DNA of 64,000 bases from Synechococcales cyanobacterium GL140_1_metabat_312. Lineage in GTDB: Bacteria; Cyanobacteriota; Cyanobacteriia; Leptolyngbyales; Leptolyngbyaceae. The notes under the pieces were generated by a model. That model searched no databases and was not told the DNA's origin. It was given only the letters and a program-made list of their open reading frames with translations. Location of the stretch: the NCBI GenBank assembly GCA_025351345.1, contig JANXWB010000028.1:1-64000 (forward strand), read 5' to 3'. This document shows positions 48,332 through 58,067 of the stretch, in pieces. A program made the translations under genes and the position numbers. Numbering within the stretch: position 1 is the stretch's first letter; each line of letters starts with the position of its first letter.

Positions 48332-48596
48332 TCAGTTAATTTCCTTAAACTTGGTCTAGAGCCACGCCCTCAAATCTTGGGTACGCAGGTCTGTAATTTT
48401 TTGAATCTAGGGTCCACGGTTCAACGCTTGCCGCCTAAATTCAGAACTGTGAAACAAAATACAAAGCGGGAGCCTAACGGTGCAATAGCACGATCGTCAA
48501 GCGCACAACAAAACATTCAGGCTGAGTAAACTACGCAATCCGAAAAACTTCCACTCTCATTATAATGTAAGGGATGGTTTTTCGCAGTTGTTTCTC

Positions 48597-51302
48597 TTAG
48601 CTATAAATTGTAGCTTGAATTGTCAAGTCTAGGATGAGAAGTTTCTCACGGTAAATTTTTTCGCATTTATCCTCAGCTTTTGGAGCGGTGGAGTTTAAAA
48701 ATAGTTGTAACCGATGGATTTTATCTAGACTTAACGGCTGCCCCGATCGGGCCTCTAACTGCGCTACCAGTTGATCGGGCCGTAGGTGAGTGCCATTATT
48801 TTGACAACTGCCGATATAGCGCAGGGTTAGAGTGCGATCATTAACCGTCTGAATTTCTAGATCAAAGAGCCGTTCTCGAATATCAATTGAAACTATTTTT
48901 CCTGAGTTGGTCTCGTGGTTAATCCAAATTTCAGGTGCTTGCATGATTTCCTGGACCCAATTTTGGGCGGTCCCGATCGTCACACTGGTTTCAAGCGAGA
49001 TCTCAAGCTGATACTCTGCCCGATGCAGTGCCGTGGTTGCGGCATCATCTTTCAAGGGAATCTCTTCAATCCGAAAAACGGGTATGGCGTTGGGAAGCTG
49101 TGCGACAATCCGCTGAAGAAAAAGTTCCGGTTCAACCCGCTCGGTGAGTTCAAAGTCCATAATTTCGCCGCTGCTGGTCACGCCCAAGGAAAGTGCACTA
49201 GCGGGAATGATTCGAGGGCTAGGATGGAAGCCATTGCTGTAGGAAATAGGTAGACTTGCCCGACGAATGACCCGATCGAACAACCGTAACAAATCCAAGT
49301 GACTGGTCAAGGCCATATCGCCCTCTTTACCAAACCAAATCCGCAGACGTTGCACCCGATCGCTTTTGGGTTTGAATTGGCCTTGAAATTCAGGAATGGG
49401 CTGGGCCGGAACCACGACATTGTGACCAAAATCCAATCCACAAACGCCACAATGAGAACACCCATCAAACGAACAATCAGGAATGGCAGCCTCTGCTAAG
49501 GCCCGTTTTAAATCGTCATACAGCCAACGCTTATCAATTCCCGTGTCTAAATGGTCCCAGGGCAGCGCAAGATCCAGATTAGGCAAGCGTTGATCAGGTA
49601 ATTCTTCATCTAATTTCGACGGAAAAATGTCCCATTCGCCCTCTTCTACTTGGCGATATTTCCAATCTAGATTCGCCTCTGCGATCGCCCTAGTCCAAGC
49701 ACCATAAGCTTTTTCTAAACTTTCCCACCAGGCATCCATCCCTGCCCCTAATTCCCACGCCCGTCGAATCACAGTGCCCAAACGCCGATCGCCCCGCCCT
49801 ACAAAGTCTTCCATTGCAGAAATTCGCACATCGGTATAGTTCACTTTCAAACCGCGCAATTGTTTGAATCCGTCTTTGAGCAATGCCTGTTTGCGCTTAA
49901 ATTCAACGGTCGAAACCGCGTGCCACTGAAACGGCGTGTGGGGTTTGGGCGTGAAATTAGAAATGGTGATATTGAAATCTAGGCGCTTGCGTTTATGGCC
50001 GCTACATTCGCGCCGCAGCCATTGCACCGTATCTACAATCCCCACTACATCCGCGTCCGTTTCCCCCGGCAACCCAATCATGAAATACAGCTTGATCTTC
50101 GTCCAGCCCTGTTCCCAAGCAGTTTTGATGCCCCGCAGTAGTTCTTCGTTGGTCAGCCCTTTATTGATAATATCCCGCATTCGCTGGGTTCCAGCTTCTG
50201 GCGCAAAGGTGAGGCTTCCTTGACGAGTTCCCCCTAGAATATTGGCAATATTTTCATCAAACCGATCGACCCGCTGACTGGGTAACATCAAGGAAATGTT
50301 ATCGCCCTGCAACCGATTTTTAATCTCCACGCCGACCGCTGGTAGCGCTAGATAATCCGAGCAGCTCAAGGAAAGGAGCGAAAATTCGTTATATCCCGTC
50401 GATCGCATTCCTGTTTCAATCGATTCCACCACCTCTTCCGGGGCCACATCTCGCGCTGGACGGGTCAACATTCCCGGCTGACAAAACCGACAGCCCCGCG
50501 TACAGCCCCGACGAATTTCAATGGTGAGCCGATCGTGAACCGTCTCAACATAAGGCACAAGACCAATCGAATAGGCCGGAATTGGAGTCGCCACCCGTCT
50601 CAGAATTCGCCTCGGTACATCATCACGATTTCGCGTCACAGAACCGTCAGAATTCGAGTCATAGAACATAGGCACGTAGACACCAGGAACCTGCGCCAAA
50701 TCCAGTAATAAATCGACACGGGCTAATCCCGCAAGTTTCCCCTCTTCTAGCACCAGTCCAATTTCCGGCAATAGTTCTTCGCCGTCGCCCATGACAATAA
50801 AGTCCAGAAAATCGGCATAGGGTTCTGGGTTTGAGGTCGCAGTTTGGCCTCCTGCAAAAATCAACGGATAGTCGCCAGAGTTGCGATCGCGCGACATTAC
50901 GGGAATTTGAGCCAAATCCAGCATTTCTAAAATATTGGTCGCCCCCAATTCATAGGACAGACTAAATCCCAAAATATCAAAGTCAGACAGCGATCGTTTT
51001 GACTCAACCGCAAAGAGTGGCGTATTTGTGTCCCGAAGTTTGATTGCAAGGTCTGCTGCTGGCAAATAGGACCGATCGCACAGTTGGCGGGGCTGGGTAT
51101 TAATGATGCTGTAGAGGATGATATGCCCCAGATTTGAGGAGCCAACCTCGTAGATTTCGGGGTAAGTCAAGGCCCAGCGAACGGTTGCACTATCCCAATC
51201 TTTATGGACCGCCCCGAGTTCGTTGCCAAGGTACCGAGCCGGACGATGGATGTCTGTTGTGATTAAGTATTCAACTGCAACCGCCACGGCGACCGACCTC
51301 AT
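48597..51302 (-). CDS. B12-binding/radical SAM protein with a DUF2344 tail (TIGR03960 type)
   Basis: A 901-residue cytoplasmic protein of the TIGR03960 family. The N-terminal half is a B12-type domain followed by a radical SAM domain: EIRRGCTRGCRFCQPGML has the CxxxCxxC that binds the [4Fe-4S] cluster and S-adenosylmethionine. The middle includes LTFAPEAGTQRMRDIINKG. A cysteine cluster, CSFDGCSHCGVCG, lies near residue 615. The C-terminal 220 residues form the DUF2344/TIGR03936 domain (LRIWFGKEGDMALTSHLDLLR), which is a separate gene in some bacteria. Members are widespread but the reaction is unknown. The gene is transcribed ahead of rne, with 265 bp between them. Confidence 0.9.
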   Translation of the reverse strand: MRSVAVAVAVEYLITTDIHRPARYLGNELGAVHKDWDSATVRWALTYPEIYEVGSSNLGHIILYSIINTQPRQLCDRSYLPAADLAIKLRDTNTPLFAVESKRSLSDFDILGFSLSYELGATNILEMLDLAQIPVMSRDRNSGDYPLIFAGGQTATSNPEPYADFLDFIVMGDGEELLPEIGLVLEEGKLAGLARVDLLLDLAQVPGVYVPMFYDSNSDGSVTRNRDDVPRRILRRVATPIPAYSIGLVPYVETVHDRLTIEIRRGCTRGCRFCQPGMLTRPARDVAPEEVVESIETGMRSTGYNEFSLLSLSCSDYLALPAVGVEIKNRLQGDNISLMLPSQRVDRFDENIANILGGTRQGSLTFAPEAGTQRMRDIINKGLTNEELLRGIKTAWEQGWTKIKLYFMIGLPGETDADVVGIVDTVQWLRRECSGHKRKRLDFNITISNFTPKPHTPFQWHAVSTVEFKRKQALLKDGFKQLRGLKVNYTDVRISAMEDFVGRGDRRLGTVIRRAWELGAGMDAWWESLEKAYGAWTRAIAEANLDWKYRQVEEGEWDIFPSKLDEELPDQRLPNLDLALPWDHLDTGIDKRWLYDDLKRALAEAAIPDCSFDGCSHCGVCGLDFGHNVVVPAQPIPEFQGQFKPKSDRVQRLRIWFGKEGDMALTSHLDLLRLFDRVIRRASLPISYSNGFHPSPRIIPASALSLGVTSSGEIMDFELTERVEPELFLQRIVAQLPNAIPVFRIEEIPLKDDAATTALHRAEYQLEISLETSVTIGTAQNWVQEIMQAPEIWINHETNSGKIVSIDIRERLFDLEIQTVNDRTLTLRYIGSCQNNGTHLRPDQLVAQLEARSGQPLSLDKIHRLQLFLNSTAPKAEDKCEKIYREKLLILDLTIQATIYS

Positions 51303-51411
51303 TATCTATAGATCATGAATCATTAGGGTTCAGTATACAGAACGTGACGATCGGACCTCAGGCAATTTGGACTTAAAATTGTTCTACTCATCCACCAAGC
51401 ATTCATCCACT

Positions 51412-51437
51412 AAAAAGGAGGATTCCATCGGACCTCC
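51412..51437 (-). terminator. Intrinsic terminator, likely of the STAS gene
   Basis: On the minus strand GGAGG (51437-51433) pairs with CCTCC (51421-51417) across an 11-base loop and is followed by five T (51416-51412). It lies about 140 bases beyond the STAS stop, with nothing else transcribed toward it. Confidence 0.6.
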
Positions 51438-51578
51438 CTCTGAACTTACATAACTTTAATACTAAGACTGTTTGAGTTAGATTCAGACTGCCATCAAGCC
51501 CAGAGATTCTAAGCCATGTCCCCAGACGGGGCAGTTTAGAACAATAACGATACAATATTGACACAATTCATAAATCCA

Positions 51579-51941
51579 CTAGGCTGCAACAGTTGCAAAC
51601 TCATTAATCTCGAATGCACGGTCAAGCTGCGTTAATTCAAAAAGAATCCGAGCTGGAGCTGAAAGAGAACAAAGACTAAAGCGTTTGTTGAGACGCTGAG
51701 CAAGACTCAACGTAGAAACTAAGCTCATCAATGCTGCACTATCAAGGGACTCGACCTGACTCATGTCCACCATCAATGATGCGGAACCCGGAGACATCAC
51801 GGCTTTCGTCAATTGATCTTGGAATGCGAAGACATTAGTCGAGTTGACGTGTCCTTGAGGACAAATCACCATATTTTCTTGAGCTTGAGTCAGAGCAGGT
51901 AGCGACTTCAAAGCTTGTGAACGATTAAGAGTGATTTGCAT
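51579..51941 (-). CDS. STAS-domain anti-sigma-factor-antagonist-like protein
   Basis: A 120-residue single STAS domain of the SpoIIAA/RsbV type. The strand-turn VESLDSAALMSLVSTL carries the Ser (Asp-Ser-Ala-Ala) that a partner kinase normally phosphorylates. The N-terminal VNSTNVFAFQDQL matches the family's first helix. In cyanobacteria such proteins work in partner-switching pathways, for example in motility, pilus or stress control. No serine kinase (RsbW-type) or phosphatase gene is adjacent, so its partners are unknown. It is monocistronic, with its own terminator. Confidence 0.85.
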   Translation of the reverse strand: MQITLNRSQALKSLPALTQAQENMVICPQGHVNSTNVFAFQDQLTKAVMSPGSASLMVDMSQVESLDSAALMSLVSTLSLAQRLNKRFSLCSLSAPARILFELTQLDRAFEINEFATVAA

Positions 51942-52482
51942 GGTCGAAACCTCTGAAGAAAGTTGCTTGGAAAGTCGTAACCTTCGCTAGCCTTGACAAT
52001 AACTGCCCTTGATCCAGAACGGTGGGATTAGGAGATTCATTATCGAAATCTTCACTGTCCTCTTAAAGATCTTAAACTTTCCGTAAGTTACTCCTACAAG
52101 TGTGATTTAGGAGACATCGGAGAAGTTTTATCTCCCGATCGACTGAATGTTAGAGAATCAAAGTCTAGGCATTCGAGTTAATTTTAAATATGCCAGATTC
52201 TAGAATGTTCTCCATCTCCTATAAGAGTGAATTACTAGTGCTGAATGTAGGATGAGTTGCTCGTATTGAGTTGTGTTGATATTGGTAAAGCTTGACGATG
52301 GAGTATGACTATATCCAATCGCGATCGGCTTATGCGGTGTGTAGGATAGCGATTTTTTATGATTGTTAAGCGGTGATATTAATCACGATTTATGGGCTAA
52401 ATGGATCACATTTAGAACGACAACAATACTAGAGGATAGTTGAGAACACCACGGATCATAACACTCTACACCTCCGGCTATT
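51942..52482. other. Intergenic region, no gene seen
   Basis: These 541 bases between the STAS gene and the small gene at 52483 lack any family-like frame. A 6-bp hairpin, CTCCTA (52091-52096) with TAGGAG (52108-52113), is the only structure I noticed. The STAS promoter must lie at its left end. Confidence 0.5.
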
Positions 52483-52677
52483 ATGAAAACTGCCTTTGCC
52501 ATTCGCCGTCTTGTGGAAGAAGCTCTCCATACAAAATGTTTGACTCCTGAGGTTGAACGTGCGATCAACTTTGAACTGACGCAGATGGGCTATGTTTCAG
52601 CGGTGGATTACGAAGCTCTAGAGCTGCTTATGGAAGAAATGGATGAGGGCCGGATCCGTTTAGTCGCAAGCCGTTAA
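52483..52677 (+). CDS. Small conserved protein, function unknown
   Basis: A 64-residue protein with an N-terminal amphipathic MKTAFAIRRLVEEALHTKC and a C-terminal acidic helix (DYEALELLMEEMDEGRIRLV). It resembles short cyanobacterial proteins that begin the same way (MKT-x-FAIRRLVE) and have no assigned role. No membrane segment, metal site or signal peptide is visible. There is no good Shine-Dalgarno before ATG 52483. Composition looks coding, but the gene is short enough that this remains tentative. Confidence 0.55.
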   Translation: MKTAFAIRRLVEEALHTKCLTPEVERAINFELTQMGYVSAVDYEALELLMEEMDEGRIRLVASR

Positions 52678-52856
52678 AATGACTGAGTGATTAAGATGAT
52701 CAATTTAATAGTGATCAAACCATTAAAATAATTATAATTCTTTGCCCAGCACCCAAATTCCCGAACAACGATATGCAGCACGGGTCCGCTTGACGCTAAA
52801 CTGTTCGGTGTGAATTTCCCATGAATGACTTATAGGAACCGGGTAGCAACGATATT

Positions 52857-54092
52857 ATGGCAAGAATTAATGACAATTATCTAAAGCTCAAAGCGGGATA
52901 CTTGTTCCCAGAAATAGGACGAAGGGTCAGTACATTTGCCCAAGCTAATCCAGATGCGAAGATTATCCGGCTAGGAATTGGCGATGTGACGGAACCCTTG
53001 CCTCAAGCTTGCCGCGATGCAATGATTCTGGCGGTGCATGATATGGGCGATCGAAGCAAGTTCAAAGGCTACGGACCAGAACAGGGTTACGAATGGCTAC
53101 GCGAAAAGATTGCGACCCAAGACTTTAAGGCACGCGGTTGTGATATTGATGCCTCTGAGATCTTTATTTCAGATGGTTCTAAGTGTGACTGTGGTGCGAT
53201 TTTAGATATCTTAGGTTCGGATAATCGAATTGCGGTAACGGATCCGGTTTACCCAGTCTACGTTGATACGAATGTGATGGCGGGGAACACGGGCGATATG
53301 AATGATAAGGGCGAATATGACGGCCTTGTCTATTTGCCTATTACCGCTGAGAATAATTTTACGGCGGCAATTCCCACGGAAAAAGTTGATTTAATCTACC
53401 TTTGTTTCCCGAATAATCCAACGGGGGCGACAGCAACAAAAGCTCATCTAGAGGAATGGGTTGCCTATGCTCGTAAGCATGGTTCAATTATTTTGTTTGA
53501 TGCGGCCTATGAAGCATTTATTCAAGATCCTGATATGCCCCATTCAATTTTTGAAATTGAGGGTGCGCGGGATTGTGCGATAGAATTCCGATCGTTTTCC
53601 AAGAACGCAGGATTCACGGGAACCCGATGTGCGATGACCATTGTGCCAAAGTCGCTGAAGGGTAAAACCAAGGACGGGCAAGAGGTTGAGCTATGGGGAC
53701 TATGGAATCGTCGCCAGTCTACTAAGTTCAATGGCGTCTCGTACATTGTGCAGCGTGGTGCGGAAGCGGTGTATTCCCCGGAAGGACAAGAGCAGACAAA
53801 AGCATTAATCCAGTTCTATATGGAGAATGCGAAGATTATTCTAAATAGATTGACAGCGATCGGAATTAGTGTGTATGGCGGAACAAATGCGCCCTATGTT
53901 TGGGTGAAAACACCGCAGGGACTGTCAAGTTGGGATTTCTTCGACAAGTTGCTGACTGTGTGCAATGTTGTGGGAACGCCGGGTTCTGGTTTTGGCGCGG
54001 CGGGCGAGGGCTATTTCCGAATCTCTGCATTCAATAGCCGCGAGAATGTAAACGAGGCGATGGATCGCATTGAGGCGAAGTTTAAGGCGTAG
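52857..54092 (+). CDS. dapL: LL-diaminopimelate aminotransferase
   Basis: DapL converts tetrahydrodipicolinate directly to LL-diaminopimelate, using glutamate as amino donor, in the lysine/peptidoglycan pathway of plants and cyanobacteria; it bypasses the succinylase and acetylase branches. The 411-residue PLP enzyme has [53 protein letters not shown] and the PLP-binding [15 protein letters not shown] (Lys249). The length matches plant and cyanobacterial DapL. ATG 52857 is the natural start. A strong imperfect hairpin follows the stop. Confidence 0.96.
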   Translation: MARINDNYLKLKAGYLFPEIGRRVSTFAQANPDAKIIRLGIGDVTEPLPQACRDAMILAVHDMGDRSKFKGYGPEQGYEWLREKIATQDFKARGCDIDASEIFISDGSKCDCGAILDILGSDNRIAVTDPVYPVYVDTNVMAGNTGDMNDKGEYDGLVYLPITAENNFTAAIPTEKVDLIYLCFPNNPTGATATKAHLEEWVAYARKHGSIILFDAAYEAFIQDPDMPHSIFEIEGARDCAIEFRSFSKNAGFTGTRCAMTIVPKSLKGKTKDGQEVELWGLWNRRQSTKFNGVSYIVQRGAEAVYSPEGQEQTKALIQFYMENAKIILNRLTAIGISVYGGTNAPYVWVKTPQGLSSWDFFDKLLTVCNVVGTPGSGFGAAGEGYFRISAFNSRENVNEAMDRIEAKFKA

Positions 54093-54098
54093 AATTAT

Positions 54099-54145
54099 TG
54101 TTTCCCAGTGTCGTCTCCCTCGCAACGAGATGATACTGGGAGACA
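54099..54145 (+). other. 19-bp imperfect hairpin after dapL
   Basis: Bases 54099-54117 and 54127-54145 pair over 19 positions (mostly Watson-Crick, with G-U pairs and few mismatches) around a 9-base loop. It begins six bases after the dapL stop. No T-run follows on the plus strand (AAAATAC), so termination is possible but not certain. Confidence 0.55.
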
Positions 54146-54203
54146 AAATACTTAAAACTATTTCTGTACTGACAGACTAATCTAGTCCTGAATCTTGTTT
54201 TAT

Positions 54204-55181
54204 ATGTCGTCGTCTTACACTCCATTGCCCTTGCAAGTTGCGGCTTCGCTGAAGACCTTAAGTGGTGATGATCTTAAGGTGATGGCCGTGCTGTGTTTTC
54301 AGGCGTTTAACTGCGATCGCACAACGTTGACCCTAGAGCAAATTGAAGCCTTAGGAAATATTTCACGCCATGTCCTGAAGCCTTGTCTCAATCGGCTGAT
54401 GCGACGGGCTTGGGTTATTCAGGATGGGCCACTGTATCGGCTAGCACTGCAATTACCAGAGACACAATTGCCAGCAGTTAATACAGGAGATGTAGTGGCC
54501 GTGAATTATGATCCGGCTTTGGGAATTCGGCCTCAGCGGGTTCAAGCAAATTTGTTGTATCCCGATGGGCCTTGGTTGACAGAAACGGGATTTTTATTAG
54601 AAGACTTTGTACGCGATCGGGTGGAGGTATGGCGCAAGGGCGACCATTACAATGCGCGGGCATTTGGGGCGATGGCGACGGAAGATGTGATGGGGATTGT
54701 GTGTAAACATTATGCAAAATATGAAAACCATGGCAATTTAGAAATTGATTGGCATAGTTTTTGTTTGAAGAATCAACGCTATCTACAAAATGTTAAGCAG
54801 CGCTTAGATGCGGGGATTGAAATTCAGGAAACCGAACAGGCTCAGGTCATAGCAAAATTGCCCATCTTACATCAGCAGTCTTCTGGAGTATACGCCTCAA
54901 TTGAATCTGATGAGTCTCCTACAATGTCTCCTGTCCCCTCCACAGTGACGAAAACTATGGGCGCATTGACTCAGGCTCGGGCCTTTCCAACCCAAATGCT
55001 TACGCCTGTTCGAGAGGTTCGATCGTTATCTCGGCTCGATCGGTTGAATTTGTGGGTTCAGGACCCAATTCTACGACGGGAAGCGGAACGTGAGGCGAAA
55101 GCTGCGGGCTATGGAATTGAGCGTAGTGAAGCAGGGATTGCATTTCGAGTAGTGGATTTAGAGAATTGCGAGGATTTCTAA
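54204..55181 (+). CDS. Conserved hypothetical with an N-terminal winged-helix-like domain
   Basis: A 325-residue soluble protein I do not recognise by name. Residues 10-90 (SLKTLSGDDLKVMAVLCFQA, LTLEQIEALGNISRHVLKPC, LNRLMRRAWVIQDGPLYRL) read as three helices and a wing, as in winged-helix domains of replication initiators and MarR-type regulators. The rest has an EVWRKGDHYNARAFGAMA helix and a HYAKYENHGNLEIDWHSF segment, then a flexible stretch of about 60 residues and an Arg-rich RLDRLNLWVQDPILRREAER end. It could bind DNA or RNA. ATG 54204 is preferred over an upstream TTG. It lies about 110 bp after dapL on the same strand. Confidence 0.65.
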   Translation: MSSSYTPLPLQVAASLKTLSGDDLKVMAVLCFQAFNCDRTTLTLEQIEALGNISRHVLKPCLNRLMRRAWVIQDGPLYRLALQLPETQLPAVNTGDVVAVNYDPALGIRPQRVQANLLYPDGPWLTETGFLLEDFVRDRVEVWRKGDHYNARAFGAMATEDVMGIVCKHYAKYENHGNLEIDWHSFCLKNQRYLQNVKQRLDAGIEIQETEQAQVIAKLPILHQQSSGVYASIESDESPTMSPVPSTVTKTMGALTQARAFPTQMLTPVREVRSLSRLDRLNLWVQDPILRREAEREAKAAGYGIERSEAGIAFRVVDLENCEDF

Positions 55182-55311
55182 GCGATTACGGTGATGTATT
55201 TTATTTGGCCTCAATCTACTGGTGGATTAAATTGATCGCATTTAATGTTAGATAGATTATTTGCTTCTGTTATGAGTTTTCAATTTTGCCGATCGGGCCA
55301 CTCCCTAATGA

Positions 55312-56913
55312 CTAAAACACTCCAGCCAAATTCAAAAGCCTAGTAATACTACTTGGCAATTCAGAATTGAACCGCAGGGGTAAATTATCGGTCGATCGTG
55401 ATTGAACATATCCTGATGTTAGGAATGGTCTGTATTGATCTCGATCGTTCATGAACTGTTTTATAAACGCTAAGCTAGTTCCGCGCACAACAGCTCGAAG
55501 ATTTTCAGTATCTGATCCGATACGTTCTTTAATTAATGCTTTATCGTCATTACCCGAATTAAGCCGATCGCTTACACTTAAATGAGTTGCTCCGATTGCT
55601 GTAATCAGATACTTTGGCGAAGGTAATTGCATAAAGGGCTGTAATTGCTGATCAAATGTTGGAGTCAAGGCATCTTCAGTACTTGTTAACATCAAGGTTG
55701 GCGTTGTTATTTGCTTTAATCCTGATTTTCCAAAAATTTGACCTGCAACTGGATTTAGAGCGATAGTCCCAATGACTCGATTATCCTTTAAACTAAGGCT
55801 GCGTTGTTGAATTGATTTCCCCGAACATTGTAACCAATCCGCTGGCGATCGGGTAATTAAGCGATTACTCTGCTGACAAAATTGACGCAATTCATCAAGC
55901 TCCAGCTCCCCGCCCGCCAACGCTAGCGCATCATAGCCACCCATAGAATGTCCTAAAACTACAATTTGATTTAAATTGAGTTTAAGATTGGAGTCTTTGC
56001 CTAATTCATTCAATGCGAACTGTAAGTCCTTTGGACGATCGAGCAATTCTTGGGAAGGCAACAACTTCTCGACATCAAATGCCGATAGCTTGAATAAACT
56101 CAATACTGATGGATGTTCGACAACAATTGTATTGATGCCATAGGATGCAAAATGTCTACCTAGGTAACCGAGGAAATTTTTACTGGCTTCAAATCCCGGC
56201 GAAACCACAACCGTAGGCGATCCTTGAATCGCCGCTTCACTCAAATACAAATCTACCGGAACTTCCCGATCCTTTCGCGTCCCGTCCACCAGCTTCAAGG
56301 TCTGGCGCTGATATGCGATCGGTCCTGGGACGCTCGGATCGATCGCACTCTTAAAATTTGCGGTGTCCTCCACAAACAAACTTTTTTCAAGTAATCCGCC
56401 TAGCGCTTTGCTTTTCCAATAATTCAGATTTATTTTTGACGCGATCGCAGCGGCCTGTGACAAATCGATCGTGACTGTTTTGGTCGGAATCGTCTTCAAA
56501 ACGCCGATCGCATCCACAGCGCCAAACTGAGCCGCCGCCAACGAAACCCCAACCTGCAACATTTCCGGTGTCAACCCCGGAGAGGCCGTTTGAACATTTG
56601 TCATAAGCTGCTGACCTGCGGGCGACTTGAGTAAATCTCCCACGACCCGACCCACAATTTGAGGATTCAGATCCAATTTTGTCGTAAGTCCTTTCCGGAC
56701 AGATGGCGTTAAAAATGGGCTAAAAAGTTGCAAATTAGGCGACAGTTGGCCTGTTTTTGCATAGGTCTCCACTTCTTCGACTTTTACCGTTTGCTCAAAT
56801 GGACCAAAGCGTAACGTGATTTCTTCAGCAGCTTGGCTACTCCCGATCGGTCCCAAAATCATCCCCAGACTGAAAACCAGAGTCCCCGCGACTTGCTTGA
56901 TCACACTATGCAT
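55312..56913 (-). CDS. Exported alpha/beta hydrolase with DUF1400 domain
   Basis: A 533-residue secreted hydrolase. The signal peptide MHSVIKQVAGTLVFSLGMIL ends near SSQA-AE. The DUF1400 domain follows (about 30-150; EEITLRFGPFEQTVKVEEV), a domain found in cyanobacteria ahead of such hydrolases. The catalytic domain has PTVVVSPGFEASKNF (oxyanion region), IVVLGHSMGGYDAL (nucleophile Ser), LTSTEDALTP (acid) and AIGATHLSVSD (base His). It resembles platelet-activating-factor acetylhydrolase-like lipases. The frame opens at 56964, but AAGGAG seven bases before ATG 56913 fixes the start. The substrate is unknown. Confidence 0.85.
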   Translation of the reverse strand: MHSVIKQVAGTLVFSLGMILGPIGSSQAAEEITLRFGPFEQTVKVEEVETYAKTGQLSPNLQLFSPFLTPSVRKGLTTKLDLNPQIVGRVVGDLLKSPAGQQLMTNVQTASPGLTPEMLQVGVSLAAAQFGAVDAIGVLKTIPTKTVTIDLSQAAAIASKINLNYWKSKALGGLLEKSLFVEDTANFKSAIDPSVPGPIAYQRQTLKLVDGTRKDREVPVDLYLSEAAIQGSPTVVVSPGFEASKNFLGYLGRHFASYGINTIVVEHPSVLSLFKLSAFDVEKLLPSQELLDRPKDLQFALNELGKDSNLKLNLNQIVVLGHSMGGYDALALAGGELELDELRQFCQQSNRLITRSPADWLQCSGKSIQQRSLSLKDNRVIGTIALNPVAGQIFGKSGLKQITTPTLMLTSTEDALTPTFDQQLQPFMQLPSPKYLITAIGATHLSVSDRLNSGNDDKALIKERIGSDTENLRAVVRGTSLAFIKQFMNDRDQYRPFLTSGYVQSRSTDNLPLRFNSELPSSITRLLNLAGVF

Positions 56914-57309
56914 GAAAATTCTCCTTAAGTCGGCAACGTTTAAAGTGTAGCGACGTAATTTCATACGACGTAGTAGAGTGTTTCTAGGTTCCGCAAAAAA
57001 TAGGATTTTAAATCATTTTTCTAATTCTATGATTTTAATTTCTTGATATGTGAATTCACGATCGGCATTTGGGTTTACGCAATAGAAATTCAGGTATATA
57101 AATATACTTCAGTTTTACAGAATAGATTGATTTGAAAACACTGTAGAGAATAAAATGACTATTAGTTTATATCTATGAGGTTATAAAAAACAGAATAAGT
57201 ATTGATTCAAATTTAAGTAAATCACTTGATAAGATCGTGAAAGATTAGAACTATCAAAAGTTCCAACCTTTCATTTCAACCTTTCAATTGATGCTTGAAT
57301 CCTTACCGC
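56914..57309. other. AT-rich intergenic region, no gene seen
   Basis: These 396 bases hold the hydrolase promoter at the left end. The rest is about 70% A+T, with stops in all frames and no recognisable repeat or structure. Confidence 0.55.
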
Positions 57310-57837
57310 TTAAGTCGTTACAGGAGTGGCAGGCTTAAACCATTTGGTTTGATGGAATGGATATTCAATTAATGTGGGTTTATCTGGGAGATAACGATCG
57401 GGTAACAATACTTTTTTTGCCAACGTCTGCATTCGACCAATGGGCATTCCCGCAATTTGTTTTTTCAGATCTATCATCTTCCAGAATACCGCTGAAGGCT
57501 TTTTACTCTCCAAAGTCGCCGCAGGACGATGAATTGCTTTTCCTCGATATCGTCCACCCCCAGAAGCCGCTTCAACGCCCATATAAACGCCTTTCCACCA
57601 TACTTCCGGATTAAGCGGCAAATCACCAGCAGCATTAGAAGCATAGATAAAGACTTCGAGAGCTTTCCCTTTGCGGGCTAACTCAACAGCAGACAAAGCT
57701 TCAAACTCTTGACTGCCATATATCAAAAACGCAGGATGAATCTCTTGTTCATACTGAGTCGCGAGGCATTCTAGACCCGATAGTAAAAAAGATTCGGGAA
57801 CAGATAGTAAAACAGCCAGATTAGGGGAGGTTTCCAT
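57310..57837 (-). CDS. Hypothetical protein, cyanobacterial type
   Basis: A 175-residue basic protein that I cannot assign to a family. It has a hydrophobic N-terminal LAVLLSVPESFLLSGLECL (not a clear signal peptide), PAFLIYGSQEFEALSAVELA, EVFIYASNAAG, a tryptophan-rich WWKGVYMGVEAASGGGRYRG patch and AVFWKMIDLKKQI. It ends in PTLIEYPFHQTKWFKP. Codon use and CGATCG content fit the genome, which supports it as a real gene. It stands alone, with recG on the same strand downstream after 230 bp. Confidence 0.6.
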   Translation of the reverse strand: METSPNLAVLLSVPESFLLSGLECLATQYEQEIHPAFLIYGSQEFEALSAVELARKGKALEVFIYASNAAGDLPLNPEVWWKGVYMGVEAASGGGRYRGKAIHRPAATLESKKPSAVFWKMIDLKKQIAGMPIGRMQTLAKKVLLPDRYLPDKPTLIEYPFHQTKWFKPATPVTT

Positions 57838-58067
57838 GAAAATTTAGCAAATGTCCTAAACAGAGCAGGTAAAAAATGATACTTAAGATCAGGTCCATAA
57901 AGCCCTAATTTTAAGCCCGTCTCACCATACTAGAGAACGCAAAACAACGCTACAGACCTGTGAATACCTAAGTTTAGTAAAATCGACTGCGATCGTTCAT
58001 TTTCTGGCCTGATCGCCCCTTCAATCCAAATTACGGCCAAATCAAAATAGCTCAATTAAAATCAAGC

